Assembly (NCBI GenBank): GCA_034638255.1
Contig: JAWPGT010000004.1
Coordinates: forward strand, 930,001-994,000
Reading direction: 5' to 3'
From: Coprinus comatus
Lineage: Eukaryota > Basidiomycota > Agaricomycetes > Agaricales > Agaricaceae
Length of the DNA stretch: 64,000 nt
Under the pieces are notes generated by a model that was not told where the DNA came from, searched no databases, and saw nothing but the letters and a program-made list of their open reading frames with translations. Position 1 is the first letter of the stretch, and each line of letters begins with the position of its first letter. Positions 21,405 through 32,782 of the stretch are shown here, in pieces. Position numbers and translations under genes: made by a program.

Positions 21405-24400
21405 CTATTTTCTTTTACGAAGTTTTTTAGTCATTTGTTCATTGACTTTAGCACTGAGACGTTGAACGATATTAGCAGCCTCAGGCAATTCGTCGTCAAG
21501 ATCTTGAGATTCTGCTTGGGCGAGTAATTGATATGCATGTTCTAATGCGCTTAATCTGGATGATGTTGATGATGAAGTATGCGTTCGACGTAATGGTGGT
21601 GGTTTGATTGGGGGATGTAGTAACATTGGCTCGGAGTGAAGTCGTTTTGCAGGTGAGGGTTTCGAGTGATGAGCATTACGATTATTATCGTGGACTGAAG
21701 ATGGGAATGGTTTGTTAAGAATATGAAAGATGTTTTTGGGTATTTTAAGGGTGAGTTTTTTTACTTACCCGGATTAAAAGGCGAAGAAAATGGATCAATT
21801 TCAGTGCTATCTTCAACAATATCATCGAAATCAATGGCTTTTCGTTTCCCCAATCTTATCATCGCCTTTTCTTCCTTCTCCTTTCCTTTTCCCTTTCCCT
21901 TTTCCGCAATGGGAATTGGAGAAATAGGTAAAGGAGATGAAGTCTCTGGGATTACCTCTTCTTCTCCTTGGCGTGTCTGAGGTGCGGAAGGTCCTATTGT
22001 TTTCCTTCTATGACGTGCACGTTGAGGTGTTCGGAAAGATATAGTGTTGATGTTGACAGGTAAAGGGAAAGGAAGTACACTAGGTCCTGCCTTGGCCTTG
22101 GTACTAGGTGTAGATGGATTGTTGATGGAGATTGACCCAGAAGTTACGCGTTGAGGATCGACTTCTGTTTCCGTCGGACGAACGGAAGTATTCTGAATGT
22201 CTCCCTCCGTCCGGACACGTTTCGGTGAAGGATGATGTTCATCTGAATTATGAATCCTCAGTATCAATATCCGACTATAAATCAAACAACACAAAGGACA
22301 GCTTACCTTCTACTCTGACACGCTTGTTACTAGGGTTATTTGTGGCTTCTGTATTTGAATTTATTTTCGATGATGTTGAAGGCTGTATAACGTCTGTATG
22401 AAGTGGTTGTGATTCTCTTGCGCTGGCTTTTGGAGTCGTTACTTCTGGTGTTCCAGCTTTCGGAGTACTTGCAGCATTCGGCGCTTCTTCCAAATCCAAA
22501 CCAAAACCATCAGAAGGTATCATCAAACTACTAAAAACGTCATAGGCGTCCATAGGATCAGAATCAGGAACAATTTTGACAGGAGATAATTGCGAATCGG
22601 AGATTATAGATTTTGACTATAATAATTAAGTGATTGAGTATATTTCGTAACAAAAGGAAAATAAAAATGGAGAGAAACTCACTGTACTTTGAGAATCCGT
22701 TATAGAAGGTATACCGTCTCCTAAACTATCTTCACAATGATCACTCCATGCTTTCAAACATACTCTCAAATCCTCCGGAATCATTTGTTTTAAAGCATGT
22801 TGGGTATGATACGTACTACGCCAGAATTGAGCAAAGGCACAAGGTCCATTTGCAGGATGGCCAATGCGCTCAAATCCTGCTGCGAAAAAAGGAGAAAGAT
22901 CTTGTAGTCTTTCCAGTAATGGTGGTGCTTTGGTAAGTGTAGCTAGGGCGGCACAGTAGATATCACGGATCTGTTAATGTGTTTATTGATTTAGGTGTGT
23001 CGCTAGTAGATGAGATACTACTCACGACCACAGTATGTTCACTTTCGAGTAAGGCTGTCAATTCGTCTTTGATCCAAACACAAAGGCCGTCTTGTAGTGA
23101 GCATAGCAAAGAGGTTATATGCTCTTTGTTTGTAGAGTCCACCAAATGACTAACTCCTTCGAGTATCCCCAAAGCACGCGCATGATCCTCCGGGACAGGT
23201 GGGTAAAGCTGTAACAAAATTACATTGACGAGTGCAAGGAAATCACTGTACGAGCCATCTTTATCTTTGAAGGTGACACGGCGCAAGATGACAGGTAGGA
23301 AAGAAATCAAATTTTCTGACCTGAAACATTGGGATGAGAAGTGAGTAGAGTGCAAAGATATATGGCTACATACACAACGTCGTCTAGTTTTCTAACGATT
23401 TCAATAGTAATTGTACCAATATATTAGGCATATACGGTCTTGCAAAATCAGTTGCTCCTTCAAAAAGTCGGGTCCAAATTTCCAGTTCATCACTATCCAG
23501 TTCCCATACGCTGCAAAACCACTTCAGCTTGTGAGTAAGTACATTTTAAATACTACATACCTCAGTGGAATACAAAGGAATTCCACAATTTCATGTTCCT
23601 TTCTATCCGTAAATATATCACTCTTAGCCATGGTTACCCAGAGTTGTCTCTGTACTTCTACTCTTTCCTGCAAGGGATTACGAGAAAAGGTGGTGTATAG
23701 GAAGCTTGGCTGAACGACAACCATCAACTTTGAACATAGCTTCCCCCAGGCAATCTTCACCTCGTCTATTTGAAGCGCATACACTTGTGCAAGAACAGCG
23801 GAAAGGATATTTTCAGCCAAGGGGACCAAAGTCTTGTGTTCATACGATTGCTTAACAACAGACCATAATCTATCAACGGCTCGTAGTTGTCGGAACTGCT
23901 TCTGAACATTATCCGTGGCAGGGATGAAACTAGTGATAATGGACTTTCACCCGGTCGCAGGTTTGGGACGAAATGGTAAGTCGAGTCGAGTCATATACTA
24001 TTTGAGATCGAACTAAGAGCAAGGTTTGCCAAATATTTAGGAGTTCATCCTTAGATACCATTAAACCACAAAACAAACCGCGAGGAAAAAAATCTCACCC
24101 AAAATGTTATTGCTTCATCCTCGAGTTCCAATGTACATTTCATTCCACGTATCCATACGTCGATAAATGCGTCCCAGCGTTGAAAAACAAGCTTTTCAGG
24201 CAACGTGGGTATCAATGAAAGAACTGGACGTGTAAGCCGGTTAATCGCTCCCTTGATCGCCTCCTCTTGCAAGTCAAGGAGCGAGCCCGTAAGTAATCCA
24301 GCAGATATGAACGTGGAAAGGCCTTCAGCCACGGGCACTGATGGAATAGGGGTAGCGCTTATGCCAGAAATCAGGCGATTTTGGATATAAATGGCCTCCT

Positions 24401-25891
24401 TTAGTTGATTAGCGCGCGAGCGAGAAAGGAGACTCTTGATTACATCCAGGATTGAAGAAATGACACCAGACATGGTAGAAGGTTCTGATTTGGAAACGGG
24501 ATGGCATAAAGCAGCCACGAGTGCAGTCGCGACGCCACCTTTCAGATCTTGCCGAAGAACAAGGAACGCTCGTTGTCGGACATCGGTGAGCTTTTGTCCG
24601 TCCTGTAACTCCTGAGTGAGAGGCAGTCTCGAATAACACCAAATGAGGCAGTTCCATATATGCGGATGGAGGGCTCGTATATGAGGGATCTGATGATTTG
24701 TGGCTTTTCCGAGGACTGTCAAGAGTAGTTTAAGGGAGTGGGGGTGGGTGAAAATATCTTTATCGGAAAGGCATATTAGACATCCTGTAAGGAGCAGTGC
24801 CCAGAGAGGTCCCTTATGACCCCATTTATCCCCCTGATTCTTTATTGCTGATGAAAGGATACCCTGTAAGGAGCATTGTTGGGATGCTTTATGCTTTGCA
24901 AGTTGCCCCACGACGTAAGCTCGAGTCTGGGTAGTAACTTTGGTCCAGTCTTTGGCAGGCGAGCGAAGTTTTTGCTCAACAATAGACATTATTGCCTTAA
25001 GAGCTTGTAATTGAATGTCCAAGTTGTCTTTTGTTAGCAAACGGAGGATAGATGGATAAAGTGGTAGGACAGAAAAGTGGAAAGTCTCTGTCGATGGTTG
25101 AAAAAGGGCTGAAAATAACTGCAAAAGGTGCTTAACATGAGTCAACTAAAGTAGATCAAAACGCAAACCTTTAGCCCGTCAACTCTCGAGGAGTCCTCAC
25201 CAAATCCACCTTGGACCATCTGAAGCAAACAATCCTTAATCTCCTTCTTTCTTGAGACAAGGACGTCCTCCGTAAGATGCTGAGAAATCAAGACCCAAAC
25301 CGCTAAGCTCCACGTCTTTCTGGGACTAGGTGTTGGAAGTGTAGGGTTTGAAATGATAACGAGTAGTTCCTTTAACAAGTCTTGGAGTTGTTTGGCTATG
25401 TACAACTCGCGATTAGGGGCGCTCATACAGGAAGGTTTGGAAGACCACACACCAGAGAAATTATTCATAATAGGCGTTAACGAAAATACATCAGATAGAA
25501 ATACAAGAGCATGTTGGGAAAGTGTTGCAAAGGCTTGTGCTTTCCCGACTTCTGCAGTTAGGATAGCAGGCTCTGGATATGTAAGTTGATTTAAAGGGCT
25601 GAGGAGACATCGACCAATATCACGCAATAAACAAGTAGAAATTGAAGCGTTGTGGGTTCTAAAGATGGTGAGGGCAGGATATATCCTGTCGTTAAGCAGA
25701 ATAGTGGCAGCTTGAAGGCGGATTCTTCGAGACAATGTTGCATATGCTTGGGCCAAGTCATGAAGCGTGATATATTCGGCATGCGGGTCTTGAAGGGATT
25801 CCAACAAAGTTTCAATGGGTGAGACAAGATATTGCTGTGATTCCAAGCGACCCGATACGTTTTCATCGGGCGACTTTCGTTTGACAGACAT
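21405..25891 (-). CDS. divergent Rif1 paralogue (Rif1-A)
   Basis: It starts MSVKRKSPDENVSGR at 25891 and ends KKLRKRK-stop at 21405, in many exons. Its helical-repeat body parallels the gene at 53.5-58.5 kb: TLPTPSPRKTWSLAVWVL here against TLPTPNARKTCALAIWVL there; KWGHKGPLWALLLTGCLICL against QGPVWALVVLACFVIML; DRLWSVVKQSYEHKTLVPLA against SQLWSIVNTIYPESMLSRAG; SLQDGLCVWIKDEL against LVQDGICAWVADNW. It therefore belongs to the telomere-associated Rif1 N-terminal family, known to control replication timing, telomeres and break repair. It lacks the Pro/Ser-rich N-terminus with RVxF and SILK motifs of the other copy. The C-terminal tail is disordered and basic, with a possible RVxF-type motif (KAIDF, near 21830-21845). 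Splicing around 23930-24050 was not fully resolved. Confidence 0.8.
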
Positions 25892-26341
25892 TTGGCATCA
25901 AGCTGGTTTGTTCGTATTTACAGTTTCATGCCTCAATCAACACTACGAAAGTGGTACGGTGTCTATTGACAGACTGGTACCTAGGAGCTGGGGGATGAGT
26001 TCGTCAGCAAGTATGAGGCAGGTTATATAGTATGCCAACCTGTATCATACACAGTCAAGTCGAGCTGTCCATTGGCGGAACCGTGTCTTCACGTGGTGAT
26101 GATCAAGAAGACATCAAACGCGAACAATGTGCATAACGGTATATCACGTAACGACACGTGCATTTGGTCACAGTGATGTCAGAACTAATGGGCGTTTCCG
26201 AAGTTTCAACTTTCAGGACAAGATCGAATATATACTCCTATCAATGATTCTTTAAAATACCATCTGCAGGTATTCAGGATGCGTTGGAATACCCATAGCC
26301 CATCCACCGTCATTTTCTGAAAGAACTTACTGCTGGTCATA
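25892..26341. promoter_or_regulatory. divergent intergenic region, Rif1-A / Kre9-like gene 1
   Basis: 450 bp between two start codons. It contains two CACGTG E-boxes (26090-26095 and 26155-26160) and an MCB-like ACGCGA (26118-26123), but no ACGCGT, unlike the matching position upstream of Rif1-B. Confidence 0.45.
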
Positions 26342-26975
26342 ATGTTCATCTTATTCCCTCTTCTCCTCCTTGCCCTTTTCGCACTTTCCTCAACAGCAAT
26401 CGGTCGGCAGGTTACCTTCCACCGGTCTAGAAACCTCTCGCTGACACCACGGGCTGTCTGGGCTCCCCATATAACACACCCCAACGCAAAAACTGTGTGG
26501 ATCATGGACCAATTGCAAGTTGTTACATGGTTCATAATTCCACATTTTAGATTATTTATAAACTAATCAATGCATAGGAATATGACTGATATGCCTCCAC
26601 GCGTCAGTAACCCTATGTGCCAAGTGTATCTGGCAGAAATGTCTGGTAAAAACTACAAGAAGCTTCATCTTGGTACGATATTCAAATTGTTTTTTACTTC
26701 GTTTGACTAACTGTCTCCGCGTACATAGCTCATCCTCTTGCCGACTATTGTAGCCTGTACGACGGAAACGCAACTATCAGAGTTCCTTCAGAAGCTTGGG
26801 TTAAACCTGCCAATAACTGGGCAATCGTTCGTGAGTTATTATTTTCGCTCTATCGAAACCCATCACCCTCTCATAGATAGACTCAGTGATTGGAGACTCG
26901 GGGGATCACAGCTCGACTTTCACAATCATAGCTCCTCCTGAAGGCCAACTTCAAAGATGTGCGAAAGTGTGCTAG
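26342..26975 (+). CDS. secreted Kre9/Knh1-like protein 1
   Basis: Four exons (26342-26529, 26578-26672, 26729-26830, 26887-26975) total 474 nt, giving 157 aa. The N-terminus (MFILFPLLLLALFALSSTAIG) is a signal peptide. The mature part carries the family pattern: AVWAPHITHPNAKTVWIM, VVTWNMTD, AHPLADYCSL, NATIRVPSEAW and a final IGDSGDHSSTFTI. This is the Kre9/Knh1 N-terminal domain found in Ser/Thr-rich cell-wall proteins. It is the most diverged of the four in the window, with extra cysteines (including QRCAKVC at the end), and has no Ser/Thr-rich tail or GPI signal, so it is likely freely secreted. Its exact function is unknown. Confidence 0.8.
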
Positions 26976-28266
26976 TTGATCAACAGCTCTGCGACCTCTT
27001 AGGGCAATAAATACAAATTATATTTTACCACCCTCCAGCTCAACTTACGATAGCGGTAGTTGCAAGTTCTAACAATTCTGAGGCCGATCAGTCTAGTTTC
27101 ATTAGTTCCCGTTGAGTTCCAGTGATCCTCCTCGTTTGCTCAAGCCCACGTGTACATAATCTAAGTCCAAAGAACTAAGCTATTGGGGGTGCTTCTCAGA
27201 CGGCGTTCATTCACACTCTGTATGAAACCCACTCTCAAAAATATGTGCGCAGCCACTACATATTTGATTTTGCTCTTCCTACATTTGAAAAAGATACAAT
27301 ATAGAGGTCGGCAATCAAGCTACAAAAACCAATTTATCAACAACAATCGAAATTAATTCTACGTTTCTAAGCTACTTCCATCGGCGAATCACGTATGTAT
27401 TGGATGGAAATTTGACTTTTGCGATTCGCAACACCGATGCCAAAGTTGAAAGAATCCGACCGCAAATAACCTTACTAACCAACACTTCTTTACTTCTTGA
27501 ATGTTCGGATCTAACCGTTCAACTCCACTGCCTCCCAGATTTGGATCGTCAGACTACAATAAAATGAACATCGTCGCCTTAGGAGCTCATTGACATTGTC
27601 AGGGAGCTGAGAGGTACATCGCTGTATTCATTAATAATGTTACTATCAGCGAGGACTTAGAGAGACAGCCTATCGTATAGATACAGATACATAATACAAT
27701 GACGGAGCCTGAGTACTCCTGGATAGGGCAACCTCTTTGGTGAACATGCAACAGCCGTCCGCTTGGCAAATCGCTAATTTACAATCATCGTGGCAAGTAT
27801 AGGATCAGGTCAATAGACCCTTGGCCGAGCCACTCTAGAAACCATTTTGACAGGCATATCCCCAAGATTCGGGGCCTCATGGTCCCTCATGATTCGTAAT
27901 TTACTTAGTTGGAATGGCTTCCTCAACGTTCAATTCTACTTGTCACTTCACCGCGTTGGTCTGAACTTGAATTTGAAAATGTGTTTAGTTTGGGAAGCTT
28001 TGCAAAGGGAAGAAGTGGGCGGGTTCTGAGGGTATACGTACTAAGCTACAAAAAAGGGTTGCTGATATAGGAGGTTTAGAAGACGGTAATGAAGATAGAA
28101 ATAGAAGGGGATACATTTATAAACCACCACAATCCAGGTTGAAAGGCTCTCGTCTCCTACTTCTCCCTCAAGTCCGACTACTCTTCTCATTCAAAGACAT
28201 CCTCATCAGCTTTTTATTCTTCTGCTTTTACCTTATCTGAATATTCTTTTACTGCTCTTCATCATC
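26976..28266. other. intergenic: between Kre9-like genes 1 and 2
   Basis: About 1.3 kb with only short, unconvincing frames. A TATA-like tataaa (28118-28123) lies about 145 bp before the next ATG. Nothing else is recognisable. Confidence 0.45.
28118..28123 (+). promoter_or_regulatory. TATA box of Kre9-like gene 2
   Basis: The sequence tttataaacc contains tataaa at 28118-28123, followed by a pyrimidine-rich stretch up to the ATG at 28267, which is typical of a fungal core promoter. Confidence 0.5.
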
Positions 28267-28987
28267 ATGATGTTCAAGCTCCCAACTCTCTTCATTGCCT
28301 CTTGTGCAATCATTCTTTCATCCTTTACTCCTACTTCTTATGCAGTACCTCTTAGTAACATTCAGAGAGAAAGCAAGATTGTATTCAGTCCACATATCAC
28401 CTCACCCACTTCCTCTGCCATCTGGACTATGGGATCAACACAAAATGTCGCTTGGGGTACATCTATTTCTCTTTCTATTCCTTGACAATATCATATTGAC
28501 AGCACCAAATATGACTTTTATAGAGACCGCAAACTTGCCAAACGAGAAACGTAACTCTTATGGCCTCGTTCTTCTTGGGTACCTTGAGAATGGCAATGAA
28601 CACCTCGACGTTCGTAAGTATATTATATCACACCTTTTCTTCCTCCCCTCCATATCATTAACCTCTCACCTACAAAGGTAACCCTCTTGCAACTGGATTC
28701 CGTATGGATGCCGGTTCTGTCACTATCAAAGTTCCAAAAAACCTGAACGAGAGGAATGATTATATTTGTGTTGGTCAGTGTCGCTACTTTTATCACCGAG
28801 GACAGTTTTCGCTAATCCCCCCTAATATATACCATATTACGTATGTTTTAGTCTTCGGAGATTCAGTAAGTTGACATTTATTCTTGAATCTTCAATGTTC
28901 TTATCTTAACGTAATTCATCAAATGACGTTTTTTTTACATAGGGAAATATCTCTCAACAATTCAAAATCACCAGTGTTCGCAAGTAA
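28267..28987 (+). CDS. secreted Kre9/Knh1-like protein 2
   Basis: Five exons (28267-28456, 28503-28613, 28678-28773, 28852-28865, 28943-28987) total 456 nt, giving 151 aa; the fourth exon is only 14 nt. A second Met follows directly, so the start may be 28270. After the signal peptide (MMFKLPTLFIASCAIILSSF) come VFSPHITSPTSSAIWTMG, QNVAWAPNM, GLVLLGYLENGNEHLDV, NPLATGFRMDAGSVTIKVP and VFGDSGNISQQFKITSVRK. There is no Ser/Thr-rich tail or GPI signal, so the protein is probably soluble or wall-associated. It is more similar to the 61 kb copy (GHLENDSLNLDV) than to its neighbour at 26.3 kb. Confidence 0.85.
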
Positions 28988-31900
28988 TTAGTACATTGGG
29001 GTTTTGTGCTGTGTGACATACTTGGAGCCTTCCTTCTTTATTGGATTTTTGTTCGTATGGACTTTCGAGTAGATATTTTTATATTTTTTTTTATCCCTTG
29101 TTCAATGTAACAGAACATTCTTCTTATCTAAGGCATGCATCCATCGAATATTCGGCACGGCGCATAGTATCAAGCTGGGACACTTTGGTAGTCAAATAAA
29201 ATGCGAAGAAATGCGATGATCCAAAAAACAGCAAACTAAGGAAGAGAAAGTATAAGGAAAGGATAGTAAAGAGAATATAAACAGGTAACAGATAATAAAA
29301 GAGGAGACCAGGAGGGATGCTTATTTAGACATGACCTTGGATGATGTTATGGACACATACAAAGAAACGCGAGTTTGGGAATGAAAAAATATTGTCTTGA
29401 TCTGAAATTCGAAATTAGCCCGAAGTCAGCCCTCCGTTTATTAGGGCCACATGATCTAAATCGAATGGATACTGCCTATTCAATCAGCGATTGCCAAGTA
29501 CTCTCTAAACGTTTATTCTACTTAAGGATATCGAGTATACATGCAATTGAATTGGCAGGTGTTCTAGTATAGTGGAATATTGATGAGGTCAGAATAAAAT
29601 AGAATCAATCAAGCCATCGATTTTATCACCACATGGGTCTGTGAGAAGTGTTTTGTTGTTTTCGCTTAGTATAAGTAGAGAGAAAGTTCTGATATTCATG
29701 GGACCCTGTAATTATTGACCGAAGTGGTAATAACACACCCAAAATTGTTGCTCACAAGCACTGTGACCCTTAGAGCTCACTTTCAGTTCAGAGCTTATGT
29801 GCATGGAGATTAGTTGCGTTTTCGACCCTCGGGCGCTTTCCTGGCCTTGGATACCAGTATCAGCACTGTTGTTCGAATCCTGGGCTCTATATAATATACG
29901 TTTACCGTACGCAATGCGTATTACTCCTGTAAGCAGGATTGGAAACATAGGACCCACGTGATGACATATTGGAAGAAATCATAAAAGTACCGAAAAATTC
30001 TATCCGAAATTCTACGAAGAGAAACTTCAAGGTAAACTCTCCATTCAAGCAACAAAATATGGGGCTGAGCATATACACCACACAACTCCCAACTCCCAAC
30101 CCCAACACATTCTTACCACAGCTTCAGGACAGGATTCTGAACGTATGCAATGTGTGCATCGCTCTCATCCCCACTTTCACTCACATATACTTCCATACCA
30201 CGCCTTCCTCCTCCACCCTTCATGCCAACGAGTGCTCTAGGTCGGTGTTATGCAAAGTCGAGAGTGGCAACCGATACCCTAGGATTAGGGACAAGGGGGA
30301 AAGCTAGTAACAATTTTAAAAACGGACCTTATGAGAGGTGAAAATCACTTGCAATCCCCCTGATGACTACGTCTCCTTTGAGAAAGAGGATGGAGAAACA
30401 ACTACAACGTAATGTTTAACCAATATTCGTCTAGTTTGATCTTGGTCATTCGAAAGGTAAATTCGACTCAAAACTCACTGACTGTTAATTAAACTTTGGA
30501 AAGCCGATACTGATCCCGGATATCTCTCGGCTCTGGTTGAAAAAAAGACAATCAAAGTACGTCAACAATCATAGACTCAATCTGAAAAGCGAAGAGCAGA
30601 CATACGAGTTTTTGCTTTATCGGCCGCCGTCTCATCGGTTCAGGGCCAGTTCTCCGAGAGTGTCGTTCGCGGGAAAAAGTTTCGATTATTTGAAGAAATC
30701 CTACGGGCAGCGCCATGAATCAGCGTTCCCCATCAACAAGCAAGAAAAATGCCTCACCGAATGCGTCACAACTAGGAACGAGACGATATTATCGCCAGTT
30801 ATCAAGTACGAAGGAGGCCGAAGAAGAAGAAGAAGAAGAAAAAACATCATTAAAGGGTGACTGAAAAAGCCCGTAACCAAAACCGCGCAGGAGGACTCTT
30901 TGAACCTAAGGATAGCGATTACAGCCATCCATCGCAAGAGACCCGGTAGACCCTCGTCGTAGTCGAAGAGTATCACACACAGCAATGTCGTGCAATGGAT
31001 TCCGCAATCGGTAACCGTGCAGTAAAGCATCCAGTGCATCGGGTTTTTTTTTCGGGGCCCCGTTGGGCAGCGAATAACTCGCAGGCCATATATTGGATAG
31101 TCTCTTGTTAAGAGACACGTCTCCAAAAGTGCTGACCAGGATATACCCCCAGAATAGAAGGAAAAACATGAAGAGAGAAAAGAGAGGACCATCTGTACTG
31201 TGGTACAGCTGGCTCGAGTGAGGGGAGAATTGAAGAAATTGCTGTCCGACGATTCATGGTTTTTCTGGCAACCTTTATATGCTCTTCGAACAAGGGAAAA
31301 TATCTGGAATAAGATAAACGCATGGTTTAGATTCTTTGCATACGATGATAACTCCAGGGATGAAACTGATACTTGGTTAAATCCGGTTAACGGGGTGCTC
31401 TGTGTTTTCCCCAATTTCCCAGATTGTTGCTATCTCCACCTAACGCAATGTGGTTCTTGGCCTCATTTTCCTCTCGCCTATTTCCTCACCGCTTCTCGGG
31501 ATTATCAGCGTGGGCAAGGGCGTACAAGCTTCGAATATGGAAGCCAACTTGTAGAGACCGCTGGTTAGATCGTGTTTTTGCCTCGACTTTGAACCAACGT
31601 TTCAGTGATGGTGTTGCCGTCGTGAGCTGGCTGTCGTAGCCCACGGATTAATGGATCTTTCGAGGTGGCTATAGGACTCGGTGCTGTGTGTTGCCGAAAT
31701 GTCATCTCCATCGAAATTTATGCTCAGAGATATACATACCGTATGGCGAATATGATGGAGCTCTTCCGGAAATATCCCAACTGGCACATGCGTGGTTATT
31801 CTCTTTTCCCTTCGCGGCAGCCCACGTCAAATTTGATTGACCGGCAACCCTCTCATCGATAGAACGCTCCGTGAAGCTTTCAGTCTAAGGGTGCAGTTGA

Positions 31901-32782
31901 AGAACTTCGGATTCTTTGCAACATGTTAGCCGTCTGGCATGTTTCCGTTGATCTGTTAGATGTTTATGCGGTCATTCCATTATAAAAGCGTGTGCTTTTC
32001 TTTCCAGGATATGTATGAGAAGTAATGTCCTTGTGGGCCTTCTTTCCTCATACACGGAGCTGCACGTCAGGGATTACATCTAGCAAGAGCCGGAACTACT
32101 CTCCTCCTCGCCCTGGGGCCATAGGTCTGTCGACATAGTGCGGCGTTATTCTTCATAAACTCAGAACTCAATTGAATGCAAAATTTCAAACACAGCGCAT
32201 ATTCAGCCCCGACAGGAAGTCGGCAGCTCTCCGGCCCATTTCACTGTCAGCGACGGGACAGATTGACCCGCTTTCTGACGGTGATCCTATGTCTTCAGAC
32301 ATGACAGGAGACTGGTTTTACCTACAGAGGGTGATTGCCGGGAACCCTCATGATAAAATGGGACTTGTGGCGTTGTTTTGGGGCGTCCCGAAGCAATGGA
32401 CTTACTTCTGGAATGATCCTCACATGTGGGTTGATAAGAGAGCAAAGTTAAATTGTCTCCCGGACCAAGAGGTATCCGAACAGTCTACTGGATCCAGCGT
32501 CCTACTCATTTTAGGTCACCTTCTCTTTGGCAATCCATTCGCAAGTTAATGATAGGCACCACCAGTTTGGTTAAATTCGCATGATCCCATATTCAGGGAA
32601 GCAGATCAACCATGGGTCAAAGTATCATTATTTACATGAGCAAGCCTTCCACCGGAGTCCCTAAAATTTCATCTGGGAGATGAGACCATCCGCCACTAAT
32701 TTATCCATCTCCTCATCAGCGCATGCGTACATCAGAGCAGCTCAACCTATCGAAACGCTGTTAATCACTGGCAGTAAATACA
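28988..32782. other. gene-poor region, no recognised genes
   Basis: About 3.8 kb between Kre9-like gene 2 and the 3' end of the Bzz1-like gene. Open frames occur on both strands between 30.5 and 32.6 kb. The longest are 237 codons on the minus strand (30701-31414), 122 (31200-31568, +) and 125 (32172-32549, +). None resembles a known family, and they overlap one another, so I list none as a gene. A short GAA-repeat run lies at about 30820-30842. Confidence 0.4.

Noticed and set aside
30701..31414. 237-codon minus-strand open frame
   Set aside because: No recognisable domain; contains a Leu run that is only the reverse reading of a GAA repeat; overlaps open frames on the other strand.
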